DNA of 64,000 bases from Setophaga petechia (Eukaryota; Chordata; Aves; Passeriformes; Parulidae). How positions within the stretch are numbered: the first letter of the stretch is position 1; the number at the start of each line of letters is the position of its first letter. Under the pieces are notes generated by a model, which searched no databases, was not told the origin of the DNA, and saw only the letters and a program-made list of their open reading frames with translations. The translations under genes and the position numbers were made by a program. The stretch covers positions 33,195,557 through 33,259,556 of the forward strand of contig JANCRA010000008.1 of the NCBI GenBank assembly GCA_024362935.1, given 5' to 3'. Of the stretch, positions 38,364 to 51,353 are shown piece by piece.

Positions 38364-41300
38364 AAAACAAAATGTTAAAGCAGAATGAGGTAACTACAAA
38401 TACCAGAAAATAAACAAACAAATAAATAAAATGCAGGCACATATTTAGTAAACTCAAGCATTCCAAAATTACTCTACATCCTTACTAAACTGCAGCAGAT
38501 TCTGTTTGGGCTTATAGAAATCAAAATAAACTTGTGATCCAGATAGAATAAAGGATATCAGAAAAAAAATTAGTAATAACCACCATAGCTGAATGATTAA
38601 CCCTTCCAAAATATCAAAGGAAAATAACTGTCAAAAGTGTAAATTAAATCAATTAAATTGAACAGAAAATTATTTCCTATTTTCTACAGGTTATGATTTA
38701 GAGTGATCCTAAACCTCTGGAAAAGAATTTTCCAATTTTCAAAAATTCTGAAGCCCAATTACAAGTAATTATAGCTTTTCAATTTCAACATGATGAAATA
38801 ATTTCATTCTTTTTACAAGAGGTCTGGTTTAGCTCAAAATAGACAAGTGCTTCTGCAATGAGTTAGTACACAAAGACAATAAAGATCATTCTCAAAAGAA
38901 AATCAGGGATACGTGTTGGCTATAAATCATAAATGGAGCATTCAGGCAAAAATAGTTTGTGTGTTCTATAAATGCCAGCTATTTCCATTGCACATGAGTG
39001 AGATAAAGTAAACAGACCACTGACAGTTTTGGTTTTCAAATACAAAATGGGTAAGATTTGAAAGAAGAAAAAGAAAATGTATGGCATAATCACTACTGTT
39101 AGATCTAGTCTTAAAGTATAATTTGGAGGAATAGAGTACATGAACACACAAGTTTTTCTATATTCTCAATCCAGAAGAAAAGCAAACTGGGACCATACAG
39201 CATTAAATTAAAACTAAATATTATTTCAAATTTCTTGTTCCCAGGTCCACTTTCTTATTCTCCATCTAAGAATTACCACTTTTTTCTTACTCTTTGCTAT
39301 AACACCATTCACTAAATTAGGAATTCCATTGCAGCAAAGCTCCTAAAACCTTTCACACAAATACAAAATATAAAGCTCCATCAACTCCAAGACAGTGCAG
39401 CGCAGTTCATTTCCATAAAGTTCAATATACTTTGCAAAAGGCCTATTGCAAGTGAACACTCCTAAAATAACTGATACATTTGAATAGAATTATACCCCTC
39501 TGTTGTGTAGTTGAAGCTGGACTTTGCTAGACCACCTTGTAAATAATAAGTGCTGTAATAAACCTTTATAGCTTAAGGACAAAGGTTTGCATCACTCCTC
39601 TAAATTATAACCAAACTTGATATAACACCCATATCCCATAGCAAAAGGAAATACCCTGTAGAGAGTATCATCTAAATGTAATTAGCAAACAGAAATAAAT
39701 GTAAACCTCAGTCTTTTAGCAGAGAACTACCATCTATTCTGCAGGCAGAAAAATCTGGACACAACAGTTCTTAAACTCCTATGCAAGACTGGGGAAGGAA
39801 GCTCACCAGCCAGGCTCTGATTTCCAGCGTTCCTGCCCTCCTCTGGTTTGTTTGAAGGTTACCTGTTTACTGTGTTACCCTTCAGAAACAAGGAACTTAA
39901 CAAACTGTGCAAAAAACACTTCCTGGAATAAAAGCAGAAACTGATACAAAAAATACTAGCAGTGACTAAAAACAAAAAAAGCCTATGCCATGTTTGTAAC
40001 ATTAGAAGTGCCAATAGTATTACTAGGTTTAATTCTTTTGCATAAGAAAATAAATCTTTTTGCCTAGTACTACAAACTGATTGTGTGTATATAGTGTGCT
40101 ATAAAGAGACTAATATAAAATTAAGAACTATTTCTGCCATGTACCAAAGCACCTGGTTACTATTAAGTTTTCACAAAGAAAATTAGTAGATTGAGCACTG
40201 ACATATTCAATAAACCCAGGTTTCTCTTGTGGTCAGTTTTCTGGCAGTGAAGCAAATCTTCAAAGACTATTAAAAAAAGTGTCAGCCAAAGGGGAAAAAA
40301 AACAACCTAACACCAAACAACTGGTTAACTTGTAATAACAAGATTTTTTAATATATATAAATATAGACAACAGCAAAAAGCTAAAATTTGAATTTACATA
40401 TTTTTTAAAGGTTTTTAATGCTGTCTCAGCTGTTGGAGCTGGTGTGTGGACACAGACATTTAACCAACAGCAGATAGAGGGAAAGATAAAGCAGAAAAAG
40501 CCAGGCACGCTAACACCAGAAAACTGACATCTATAGTCCTCCTACACACTCAGGTAAATACACTGCTGAAAGCTAGGCAGGATTTACTCATGTTATGGAA
40601 TATTATATATCTCCATAGTGTGTTTTATTTGAATGCACATCTTTAATATCATCTTCCAAAAAAGCAGACAACAAAGCTCATTCTATATCTCACAGGCCAG
40701 GTATGGGGGATTTTCTTTTCTTTGTGTTTCTCACGTGTTTTAGAAGACCAGATACAACACTACATCACAGGAGCTACACATCCTTGTCTGTCTTGGAAGG
40801 TTAAAACAGTGGGACATTTGGCTGAAGGTTAAAGTAGTTTTGAGACTGCACTCACAAACAGTGCCAGCAGACTATGTTGGGTTTTGGTTGGAGGTTTTTC
40901 TGCGTGTAATACTCAACAACATAAAATAGAATCTAAGCAAAAGAGATTTATTTTTTTTACTTTCCTTTTTCTAATACCAGAAAGTATTTACCTTTATTAA
41001 CGTTTGCTTCTTTCCAGGCAGCTGATGCAATTAAAACCTGAATTAGATTTTGAACTGTGTACTATTTTCTCCAGCTTCTAACAGGAAAGACTATATTCCA
41101 ACATCCCTGGGTTACCTCATCTAGCAAGACTCAGTCAATGTGAATTGAAAGTGTGAGTAACAAAACAGGAGGCATTTAGCCTACATATAAAACTAAAATT
41201 ATTCTTAGTTAATTATAAGCAAATCAAGATAAACTGTTAACATTAGGAGATAAATATATGATGTTTTTAAATACGCCAAGTACTTCTGTTGCATGCAAGG

Positions 41301-43270
41301 CCTTCCATTCACCATGTGACCCTTGAGACAGGCAATGGATCAGAGGATGGCTGAGGGATGCAAAGATGAGGGTAACTGGAGTGGGTTGTGAGCCACAGCA
41401 AATCGCATGGCAAAGTTAGGGGGTCCCCAGGCTCTGAGGTGCCTCAAAGGATCCCTTTTACACCTTCTCAAAATGAAAAGATGATAATTACAAACCTTTT
41501 GTCCATGTAAGTTCAGATCACAAACTAAATATCACTGCCAGTATGCTGGAGACCACAGAGGTCGTGGAAATCCATCTTGCCAATTGTATCATTTTATTGA
41601 CATTAACCAGTATTTAGAAAACAAACAAATAAGGGTAATTATAGACTATCACTATCAAGATATTTTTTCACAGAAAAAATATGACCACCTCCAATTTTAT
41701 TTGCTCCATTACACAGGCACACTATTAGCTTAGAATTTGATAAATTCACTATCTTCCCTCATAAAATTTCGGATGCAGCGACACAGTAGACATCCACTCC
41801 AACCTTGTCAAATAACACGTCAAGACACAAAAGGTGTCCAGGGTCCAACTGGTCACTCTTTGTATCTCCAGAGAGGATGAAAGGTTATTTGAAATTATTA
41901 AGCAAGAACGACATTCTTTAAAGGAACTTCTACAACCATCTATGCACTGGGCAGGGATGTGAGAGAAGAAAATTTAAATGTGCTTTGACTTTACAATTAT
42001 CTTTGCCTTCTACTGACCTAGTTTAAGAAATGGTTTTACATAGTTTTATCTTCACATAAATAAATTATCCATCTCAATTTTGTTGGCATTTTGTTGACTT
42101 ATGTATGAGATGATGAGATTTGCAATGATACACTCACTGTTCTCTAGCATCTTGGGACAAGTGTTCTTCCAACTGTCTGAATGTCACATGGAGCACAGGG
42201 AGGGATCTACTCTGTGCAAATGTGTATCTCTATCTTCAAGGGACATGGTTCTGAGTTGTCAGTGTATAAATGGTACTGTAATCTAGATGTTCTTTGTTCA
42301 AAGTGCAGTCTTTTTAAGTGACTAGCAGCATCAGGAAAGTCAATATGAGCAAAATATCCTGAAATCAATCCCAATAATGCAGACGAAATATTCCCAAGAG
42401 ACAACCACCAAATCATATAAAACGTTTAGAAGAACTGTGATACCACACTTATTCTTTAGACCTGTCTAAACTGGGATTATATTTTAGGGAAAAAAACCAA
42501 ACCGAAAACAAAAAAAAAGTAGGTATTTTGAGACAAATGAGTTAGCATTTCCATGGCCATGCTTTCAGTGAGATGCAAATGCCCAGAGTCAAACACACTG
42601 CATTGACTTGAGTTGTGACACTGCATATCCACTGCACTCTGACATCCACATTCAGAAGTCATCCATTGATTTGTTACTGGTTTTTTTCCACAGGGATCTA
42701 TGCAAGTACAGTACTCCAATTGAGTGGAGCAACTTGTATCACTGAACATTATTCTGGAAATAAAATTAAATCTGCTACTGCCCAAAATCTTAGAAGCAAA
42801 TTCTCCCAAATGTAAAAGATCAATGACACTGGAATCTCAAGGCTCATTACAATGGCTTTGTAATTAGCCTGCAAAAACCTCTCAGAAACTCTAACTTGAA
42901 TATTGTGCAGTTGAGTTTCCCTTCTATGAGGCAAATCCCTGAAACGAACAAATTAGTCACAAGGCCCTTAAGGCAGAAAAGTAAGGAAAGCTTCTGTTCT
43001 CTCCAACTCTTAACACGAGGGACTTCCAAAGAAATTTAAACATTATAAATAGGCAATACTCTATCATACAATTCATAATTAGACAGTGGAACTAACTGCT
43101 GCAAAATATCATTAAGGCTGAGGACTTAGCAAGGCTGGAAAAAGGATTAGACATTTATATGGTGTAACAAAAATATCCAGAGTTCTAATAATTTTCCAAG
43201 ATCTATTAAATATCATGTTCCAGAGTATAACCCAAACTCTAATCAAAGAACATGCAGTTTAAAATCCTCA

Positions 43271-43545
43271 AAGAATCACAAAACAGCTTGGGTTAGGAAG
43301 GAACCTTAAAGCTCAACTCATTCCACCCCCTTCCATGGACCTTCCACTAGACCAGGTTGCTCAGAGGCCCATCCAACCTGGCCTTGGAATAGTTGCAGAG
43401 ATGGCGCATCCACAACTTCTCTGGGTTTCAGTGCATCGCCTCCCTGAGTAAAGAATTTCTTCCTGGCATCTAATCTAAACCTGCCTCTTTCAGTTTAAAA
43501 TCAAGCTTCTTGCATCCTCCTCTGAAACCTCCACTGTTGATCACT
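43271..43545 (-). mobile_element. CR1 LINE fragment, 3' end
   Basis: On plus it reads AAGAATCACAAAACAGCTTGGG. It then follows the classical avian CR1 order: GGAAGGAACCTTAAAG, CACTAGACCAGGTTGCTC, CCATCCAACCTGGCCTTG, TCCACAACTTCTCTGGG, AAAGAATTTCTTCCTGG, CTAATCTAAACCTGCC. The tail complement at the left end puts the element on minus. It is 5'-truncated, non-coding and of a different subfamily wording from the copy at 5493-5728, so it is an independent insertion. The right border fades near 43545. Confidence 0.93.
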
Positions 43546-44031
43546 AGGTTGACCACATAGGATGGGTTAAGAAATCCAGTCTGCCGTGGCAATTCCTTTG
43601 CAGTTTTAAACAAAATAAGCAAGTTGATCTGCAGTCCTTGACAGAAAGCAGCTAATGATCACTGTGCGTGCAGTCATAAGGATCTGGGAACTGAGGGGAA
43701 TGGGAAGCCAAAGTTATACAAAGTGGACTGCAATTACCAGTTTAGGTAGCAACACTACATTGTTCAATAGAATGGAAAACACAAGGAAAAAAATAGGAGT
43801 TTCTTTGGCTGTTGTGTTATAAGCCTCTTTAAAAAAATTAAAAAGAAAGAAATCAAACCCATTAATAGTCAAACATGCAAGGGTAAAATACAATTGACCT
43901 CAGAACTGAGAAGACTGTTTAAGTTGAACAGTTTTTTCTGGCACCACTTCTTCGCTCTTTCCTCCTCTGCGGGCAGCCCTATCATATCGGTTCCTCTTTC
44001 CACAATGTAAACTGTCCTTGCTTCTCCCTGT

Positions 44032-44070
44032 CTCAGAGGATGTTCTAACTCTCAGAAGGATGTTCTAACT
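44032..44070 (+). repeat. 19/20-bp tandem duplication
   Basis: CTCAGAGGATGTTCTAACT (44032-44050) is followed directly by the same unit with one extra A (44051-44070), then a partial CTC. It is one indel apart and probably recent. Confidence 0.9.
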
Positions 44071-44960
44071 CTCCAAATGTGGCCTTCTTTGTGTTTTTCA
44101 CAAGCCTTACCAACTTCACAAGAGCCGGGCTGTGAGGGGCCCAAGACTGTCACTTCACAGAACAGCCAGGTACCAGTGGCTGCAGGAGGCAAAACTCTAC
44201 AGTAGGAGCGAGGAAGAAAAAGAATCAAAAAGAAAATCTCACTGTAGTCCAGAAAATATAAAGCATCAGTCCACTCTTAAAAACACCAGGTCAAAAGGTT
44301 TGAAAAGAAGATGTGCAATTAAAAATGCGTAATTCCAAATCCATACACATTAATCTCTGTGTGTTAATAAACCTATCTGTAAAATATGAGATAAGGGTCT
44401 AATAAATGAAAAAACCACTACATTGATAGTTCCTATAAAACACGGGTCAAAAGACTGACTTTGCATGTAAATATTTGAACTACATTCTGTAACTACATTT
44501 CAGCCTCTGCATGCAATTATTAAATATTAAGTAAATAGCTATGGATCATAGGTACAAAGGTGAATGCAAAATGCAGCAATATTTAAATTAAGATCAAAAC
44601 AAAAACAGCCCTTTGGTGCTCTGGTTTTCTTCCTCAGAGTGTGGTGGATAATAAATATCCAAGAGCTTTCCAAGGCCTCAGAACAGATTGGATCCGTTTC
44701 TTTATGTTTCCTTTTGTAATCCTGTCACAGAAGCAACGTATCAAAAGATACAACCTGTAATTTGGCGGCAAAGAGAAACACTGCACCTCCCTCCAGTCCT
44801 TGAAGATCTTTTTCTTTTACCCCCCAAAAAAGCAGAAAGGTAGATCTGATGACTTGTATTGCAGTGCTCAAATCAAGAATTTTATTACCCAATTCACCCT
44901 CATCTACACTGAGAGCTTGGACTAATCCCACAGGTCAGATACAGCAAGTAAACCACAGCA

Positions 44961-44984
44961 TTTTCTCAAAATATTTTGAGAAAA
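44961..44984. repeat. Perfect 24-bp palindrome
   Basis: The half-site TTTTCTCAAAAT is followed immediately by its reverse complement, with no spacer and no mismatch. Symmetry breaks at 44960/44985. It can extrude as a cruciform or bind a dimeric factor. In AT-rich DNA some such palindromes arise by chance. Confidence 0.9.
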
Positions 44985-45458
44985 CAAAACAAGAGAAAAA
45001 CCAAAAACAAAACCAAACAACCAACTCAGACAGGCCAACTAAGGCACTGTTTGAAAAGAAAAAACTTGTTTGTAATTTTATGTAGCTGAAGGTACTTGGT
45101 TTTGGATTTCTTGATAAGTAAGAAAGTCAAAAGTCCTTGAATGAACTAGTACAGTGTAAGTAACATTCAGAACATTCTTAGTTGCCCCTTTTTTCCTCTA
45201 CAAGTGATTAATTTCATGAAATAATGCCAATAATTTTTTATAAACTATAATGCAGTCTAAGAATAGGCCCCTGTATAAATTGAATGCTGTAGTCACATAT
45301 TTTGTGGGTAGATTAAGGATAAAACTGCTAGTTCCATGCTGTGCCAGATGAAAAGGAACTGTTTGAGTACTTTGGAGCATGCATATTTAGTAGGCTATCC
45401 AAATTATTTATAAAACTTTAGGGAAAAAAAAATTACTATTTAAAGAAAATAGTACCAT

Positions 45459-45600
45459 TCAGTGAATAAGGAACAAGAAGCAGAAATTCAGGTTTCATTC
45501 TCAGCTTCCCAGAGACTAAGCAAATCACTTCTTCCTGTACAGTGTACATAGCTACAAAATGAAGGTAACATTTACTAATTTGCTAAAATGCTAAAGAAAT
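45459..45600 (+). mobile_element. Possible MIR/CORE-SINE or L2-type relic
   Basis: TTCAGGTTTCATTCTCAGC, then CTAAGCAAATCACTTCTTCC, then GCTACAAAATGAAGGTAAC parallels the MIR core order (GGGTTCGAATCC, GGGCAAGTCACTTAACC, CTGTAAAATGGGGATAA). The order and spacing fit better than chance, but identity is low and borders are uncertain. Confidence 0.45.
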
Positions 45601-47269
45601 TGTACATGAAACATTTTGACATATGAACTGAAAGTTCTTGACATAGGTACTGTACAGATTTGCTGAAATTCTGCAAAAAATTCAAAATCTCGACAGTATG
45701 TTGAGCAGCATGGTATATTTATCGCATTCTATAAGTGTTAGCAACACGTATATTCAGCTCCAATTCATCACAATTAGGAGAACCCCATGGAAATAAGGAG
45801 GGGAGCTGCATAAGTATGCAGAGCCACAGAAGATTGCCCTGCAGTCAGACAGATATAGTTAACACAAAGCAAACCAAGTCTTTACTATCTTCAGCCATGC
45901 TTTAGACAGTCAGAGACACCCCAGTCATTGGAGAATGAAGCAGTGAGATGAAAGAGCTAAGTACCGAAGAAAAAGGCTGTAAAGTCTACAAAACAAAATG
46001 GGCATTTACTTTAGCATCAGAACATAAATAAGTAGTAATGTTTTAATAAATGATGTAGGTGTAGGGAGCCTCAGCAAGCAGCTCAGAAGTTCCATGTAAT
46101 ACCAGTACTGAGGTCTTCAGAGAGACTTGTCTACATGTTCTTACAGCACTGTGAAATGCAATTCACAATCCCTTTTGACAGCCTCAATTTAGACATACCC
46201 ACCTTTACAGCAGGGACTGTACGCTACAAATAACTGTCACAACTTATCGAAGAGACCTCCTAGGAGAAACACAAAAGATATGCAAAAGAAATGAAGAACA
46301 AAGGTTTGCCCTAAAAAATGAAACTCATTACTAACTTTTCTAAAAGCAAGACGCTATCTTTCAATGGACCTCAGTGGAAAGTCTCATTAACTCAGAAAGT
46401 TGCCACTCAGAAATATTTCTACTGTTATTAATAATGAAAAAACATATTCAAAAAAATACTATAAAGCCACAGTCTTGTAACAAACCATTAACCAAGTATT
46501 AAATAACATAGTCAAAACCATAAATTTACATTTCAAGAAAGAATAAATACAAACTGGTATATAGTATCAGATTTTACAACAAAAGCAGGAATATTCCTTG
46601 TATTATCTATTAATCCAGAAGTTATTTCCCAGCTCTTACAGTTGTGCAGAAAAGGATGCTGCTTCTTCTCTGTAGATTTAAGACACCTTGGATATTACTG
46701 GAGATGGAGCTACAGACTTCACACTGATGAGGGTAGAAGAATAAAAGATAGCCAGCACTCTTGTTTACTAGAACAGTTCTTACCAATTCTTACTATTTTC
46801 TCTATTTGAACAATTGTCCAGAGGGCTCTTTATCTGCTTTACAATCTAGCCAGAATATCTTTCTCCTCCAACAAGCTGACACCTGCTCTTCATTCTGATT
46901 CTGAAAACGTTAAAATAGTTGGACTTTTCCTAATAAGGTTGGGAAAGGAGAAACACAAGAAAGGAGAATATTTTATCTACTAAGCATTATCAAGATGTCT
47001 AGATAACAGAATACCTTATAAGAAAAATACTATGGAGTAAGTAAAATTACATTAGGAGACCCAAAGAGAATAGAAACTGGAATGGATTGGTCCTACCATT
47101 TTCTAGAGGATAGATGATGAACACAATTCCAGCCTTGCCACTCTTGGTACTAGCAGACATGGCTAGAACATATGGAAGAGGGAATTGGATAGAAGGGTAA
47201 GTAGGAAATAACTCTGCAGCTCAGTGCACTGGGCACAGTGCAGTCCTGTTTTCCAGGGCACACCTATGC

Positions 47270-47866
47270 ACCTTCAAGAAGAGTTCAGCTCCAGCTTCTC
47301 CATACTCCACATTTGGTGGTTGCAGACAGTCGTCTCTTCTTCAAGCTGAATGAGTCCAGCTCCCTCAGCTTCTCCTTTCACATCATTCAGGAAGCCTGAG
47401 GCTTGCTTGGGACTGCCTTGGTGGCCCTCACTATGACTCTGTTAAAGTCTTTCCTGCACTGTGAACTCCAGTGCTGGACACAATATTCCAGATGTGATCT
47501 CAAATGACAGCCAGAGGGTAAGAATCACTTTCCACAACCTCATGGCTATGCTCTTGCCAACACAGCCCAGCATGCAAACAGCCCTCTTTGTTGTAAGGGC
47601 ACACTGCAATCTTCGACCTGTCCTCAACCAGAAGCACAAGGCCTTTTCTGCAAAGCTGATTTCTAGCAAGTCAGAGCCCATATGGTCCTGCTGTGAGAGT
47701 TTATTTCATCCTAAACACAGAATTCTGCATTTGCCTTCCTTCATGATGTTCCTATCAGCCCACTTGTCCATTCTGAGTAGGTCCCACTCAAAGGCAGCCC
47801 AGCCTTCCAGCGAATTGACTGCCCCCACAAAGTTGCTGTCATCCATGGACTTGCTAAGAATGCAGT
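47270..47866 (-). mobile_element. CR1 LINE fragment, internal/3'-proximal, about 600 bp
   Basis: On plus the order is that of avian CR1 further from the 3' end: TCTTCAAGCTGAATGAGTCC with CTCCCTCAGCTTCTCC, TGGACACAATATTCCAGATG, AAGGGCACACTGCAATC, GCAAAGCTGATTTCTAGCAA, ATTCTGCATTTGCC, CAGCCCAGCCTTCCAGC and TCATCCATGGACTTGCTAAG. It lacks the extreme 3' tail, so it is truncated at both ends. The left end (from about 47270, GAAGAGTTCAGCTCCAGCTTC) is approximate. It is moderately diverged, with many gaps. The 135-codon plus-strand frame here (47461-47868) is antisense to the element and is chance. This is the largest mobile-element remnant in the window. Confidence 0.9.
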
Positions 47867-50114
47867 AAATCCATCTGCTAAATTAACAGTGAAACAGAGA
47901 AATCTAAAAAGCATGATAATCTAGAATGGCCATCTCCACCCTACTGCAGAAGAAGGAACACACAGTGGCATTTTTTAATAGAATAAGAGTCTATCAGTCC
48001 CAAGTATTTGCTGCATCCTCATAAAACAGCCTACTTTTCTATATACCAAACTTGACAGAAGGACTGACTTCACATGGATATCTTCTACATAGCCATGTAA
48101 ACTGAAGTCAGAGGTGGTTTAAGATAATATGATGGATTGTAAACAACTGCAGTCCAGGAGCTGAGGGGATAAGTTTGCTCCCACCAATTTACTGATCAAA
48201 ACTGCTTAAAATTGCCAGAGCTTATTTGCCAATACCTCAAGAAAAAAAACTACCAACAAGCTGTTCCTGCACGAAGCATCTTTCAACATGAATATCCATC
48301 TGGCAAAATACATTGCTGTTAATGTTCAGGAGAGTTTGTTACAAATTCTTACAGATCCTAATCATCTTTGACTGTCTTTGACTTTTGATTTACCTCAGTA
48401 AGAGAATAACAAGGTATTTTTGCCCTTAATAGGAACTGAACTGAATCTGAATCCTGAATTTCTCTTTTAGAAAATGATATGGCCTTAAGAAGTGGAAAGA
48501 TTTAAAGATGTTATGCCTCCCAGAATGCTATGTTCATACTGAGACAAGAAACATCAGTGAGCTACACAAAATAGATTTTAATGCCAAATCAATCTCACCA
48601 AGAGTGATGCAAAGAGAGTTGCATGACCAATGCATTTTCTTTGGAATTATTCCAACAGATGAAACAAGAGGAAAGTGAAAAAGCCAATTTCTACCCACAA
48701 GATTTTTCCAGCCATCTCCTAAAAAATATTTCTCTACTAGAAACAAATACAGCCTACAGCACTACAACAAGTGACAGTCAACTGGAATAGGAGAGGGGGC
48801 CTGTTTTTAAAATGCCAAAGATGAGCTATCAAGCCTAGTAGCTGGAGATTGACTGAAGAAAAATGTCCACGTTTCTGATCAATACTGCTTGCAAATTCTG
48901 TGTTTGATTGACAAGGAGAAAGGGAAGGCAAGGGAGGACAGCCCATGGTCTCAAGTTCCCGAGGGAGGGGAACAACAGCTTAGTTACACATCTGTAATCA
49001 GTCACTGTGGGGAGAGAGGGTGAAGGCCGTGGTATCCAGCTTGCCCGCCTTCCAGCACACAATAGCTGTCTCAGTTGGAAGGCTATTTGTCTGGGGACCC
49101 CACAGTCAACAGCAAGACCTGGCTTCTCTGATCCATGCTCTGCCCATGACTAAAAGAAGATCTTGCTCTGTCCTACCTTTGGAAAGGATCCACATTTCTC
49201 CCCTTGCTTTGTATTATGCCTTTAGTGCCTAATTGAAATACTTTAGGCATAGGATTAAAGATAACAGCCACAAATAATTTTCTCTTTTCTGCTTCTGCTA
49301 GAAAATCTATATTGGGCACCTGAGTGGGGAGAAAAAGGCAATAGGACAAAGAGATAACAGTAATATGATCAAGAAACAAAAGGATCACCAAGTACCAGAT
49401 AGATGATTAAAATCCAAAACCCTGAATGGACCTGGAGGCAAGCCACCAGTCCCTCCAAGAGAGCGGTGGTGAGTCACCGAAAGGCTTATATTCCTTCTGC
49501 CTACATTCTACGTGCATCTCCTTTTCCTAATTTCTGGCTAAATATCTTCTGCTGCCTGTAATGAGTACAGTTTCTGTTCCTGTGAAGCACAAACACTTCT
49601 TAGACTAGGCTATCAGCAGCCCGTAACAGGCAGATATCTCAGCGTCTGGAAGACTGTGCTTTTAAAGATCTGACAAGGAATAATATCTGAACTTAGGTGG
49701 TAATTAAACTGTCTGAGGAATGCTAAGAACAGATACATTATCTTTTAATATCAGAAATGAAGCACTATTAGAGAACACAAAAGCACCTCTCCACACAGGA
49801 AATATACAAAATGGATCCTTCTCTTGCTGCTGGGAGCTCCAGAGATATTCATATGTTTGATCACATATTTGACATCACACTATTGCTCCTACTGACTACT
49901 GCCAGCTTTCCTGGGCAATCATGCTTGTATAAATTCAAATCTCTCATGCAACTTTAAATGACTTTCTGAAAAAAATACTGCTATTGGCCATTTATTATAT
50001 AATGATTCATGGTAATATTTTTTGAATGCTACATTGAGTGTCTAGTCTGGGGAGATGGTAGGGAAGAAAAACCAAGAGACTTAAAACTGCACTAAGTAGC
50101 CTACTGTGCTAATT

Positions 50115-50169
50115 GGGGGATGGAGGTGGGGGGAAGGGGGAAAAAGGAGGAAAGTAGAGGAAAAAGAAG
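50115..50169 (+). repeat. G-rich purine tract, G-quadruplex candidate
   Basis: Nearly pure purine with runs of five, six and five Gs in succession (GGGGG, GGGGGG, GGGGG), then A/G blocks; the few interruptions are Ts. It could fold as a quadruplex or triplex. It is low-complexity, so the open frame over it is not meaningful. Confidence 0.8.
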
Positions 50170-51311
50170 CTCAAAAGAAGTCCCAAGAAATCCACCAAAT
50201 TAAGAAGTTACATTTTATATTCTGTGTTTTAAGAGATTACAGGGTTACAGGTTATAACAAAGAATCAAAATCATCTGTAGTACCATCATTTTCTGTCACA
50301 TGATTAGTGAACACAAAACATTTAAGAGAGAAATTTAGAAAGCTGTACAAGAAATACAAATATATTTGAGAGGAACAGAGACCAAATAATTAGACTCTCT
50401 GAAATACCCAGTAATATCATAAAAGTAGACGGAGCCTGTAAATGCTAGTTTTGTAACTGATGCTCAAAATGTTTCAGCATCTGGTATTACACTATTTGTA
50501 TATTTTCTTGCTGCCAATTTAATTCTCAACTGTATGTGAATCAGAGATCAAACCTCCATATCTGCTGAGGCAAGGAGCTTTGGAGTACATTTGTGGTACT
50601 TTTCCAGATCTCTCATAAATCCATTTAAATCAACCTAAGGCTTTCTAGAAATCATTATTTCCCAAATTTTTCCCAGACTTCATAGTACAGTACAAATAAC
50701 ACACCATCATGGGAAATGGACAAAATGGATACTCTCTTCTTCCTGCTGGGAGCCCAGGATACAGGCACACTTTTGGGTGTGCATTCAGCAAGTGCACAGC
50801 CACTTCTACTGACAAACTCAATGATCCTATATGCTCCACAGCTATTGTTTTTTCTTTAGATCGCTTACCAACAAAATGGACGCATCTTCATGCCAACAAA
50901 ATAAATTCTTATTCATATAAAAATATACTGACAGAAAATACCTAAGTATTCTGACACATTAACTATGGCCAGAGTAAAATCTAGAGAACTGCCCACAGAA
51001 GATCACCTTCTGCTGCCCACTTTTCTGACTGAATAATTAGCTCAAAGGTGGTAGACAACCACAGCTCAAACCCTAATGATGCCTGGTTTGTATCTTACAG
51101 CATCTTCTGTTTCCTCTATAAAACAAAGCCAGACCCAAAATCTCAGTAAGAACTGTCAGAAGCTGAATATGAAATAGCCCATGGGCAGTAAAGTATACAA
51201 ATTAGAATGCACCAAACCCAATACTTTTTGGGTCAAATTACAACCACTTCAAGGACAGCTAGCAGGTTAGGTGATCACAACATTTCCTTTGTTGTGATAA
51301 AAAGAAAAATA

Positions 51312-51353
51312 AAATTCATAGACTGAAAGTCCTAGCTTTGAGTCTATGAATTT
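51312..51353. repeat. Inverted repeat: 13-bp stem plus inner 4-bp stem
   Basis: AAATTCATAGACT (51312-51324) pairs exactly with AGTCTATGAATTT (51341-51353). After one G/G mismatch, AAAG pairs with CTTT around a six-base loop. Total arm length is 18 nt. It is a compact hairpin in otherwise ordinary DNA. Confidence 0.9.

Larger units (their letters stand above)
36331..43270. other. Long AT-rich non-coding stretch with minor repeats
   Basis: Holds a possible MIR copy (37330-37470), a 22-bp tandem duplication (37961-38003), a TGA microsatellite (38168-38189) and a small hairpin (38337-38363). Open frames reach 110 codons (42477-42809, minus) and none is recognised. No gene was seen. Confidence 0.55.
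43546..47269. other. AT-rich non-coding stretch between two CR1 copies
   Basis: Contains a 19/20-bp tandem duplication (44032-44070), a 24-bp perfect palindrome (44961-44984) and a possible MIR relic (45459-45600). A-rich low-complexity words occur at about 44990-45025. Frames are under 80 codons and unrecognised. No gene was seen. Confidence 0.55.

Noticed and set aside
47461..47868. 135-codon plus-strand frame
   Set aside because: It lies entirely on the antisense strand of a CR1 fragment and has no independent support.
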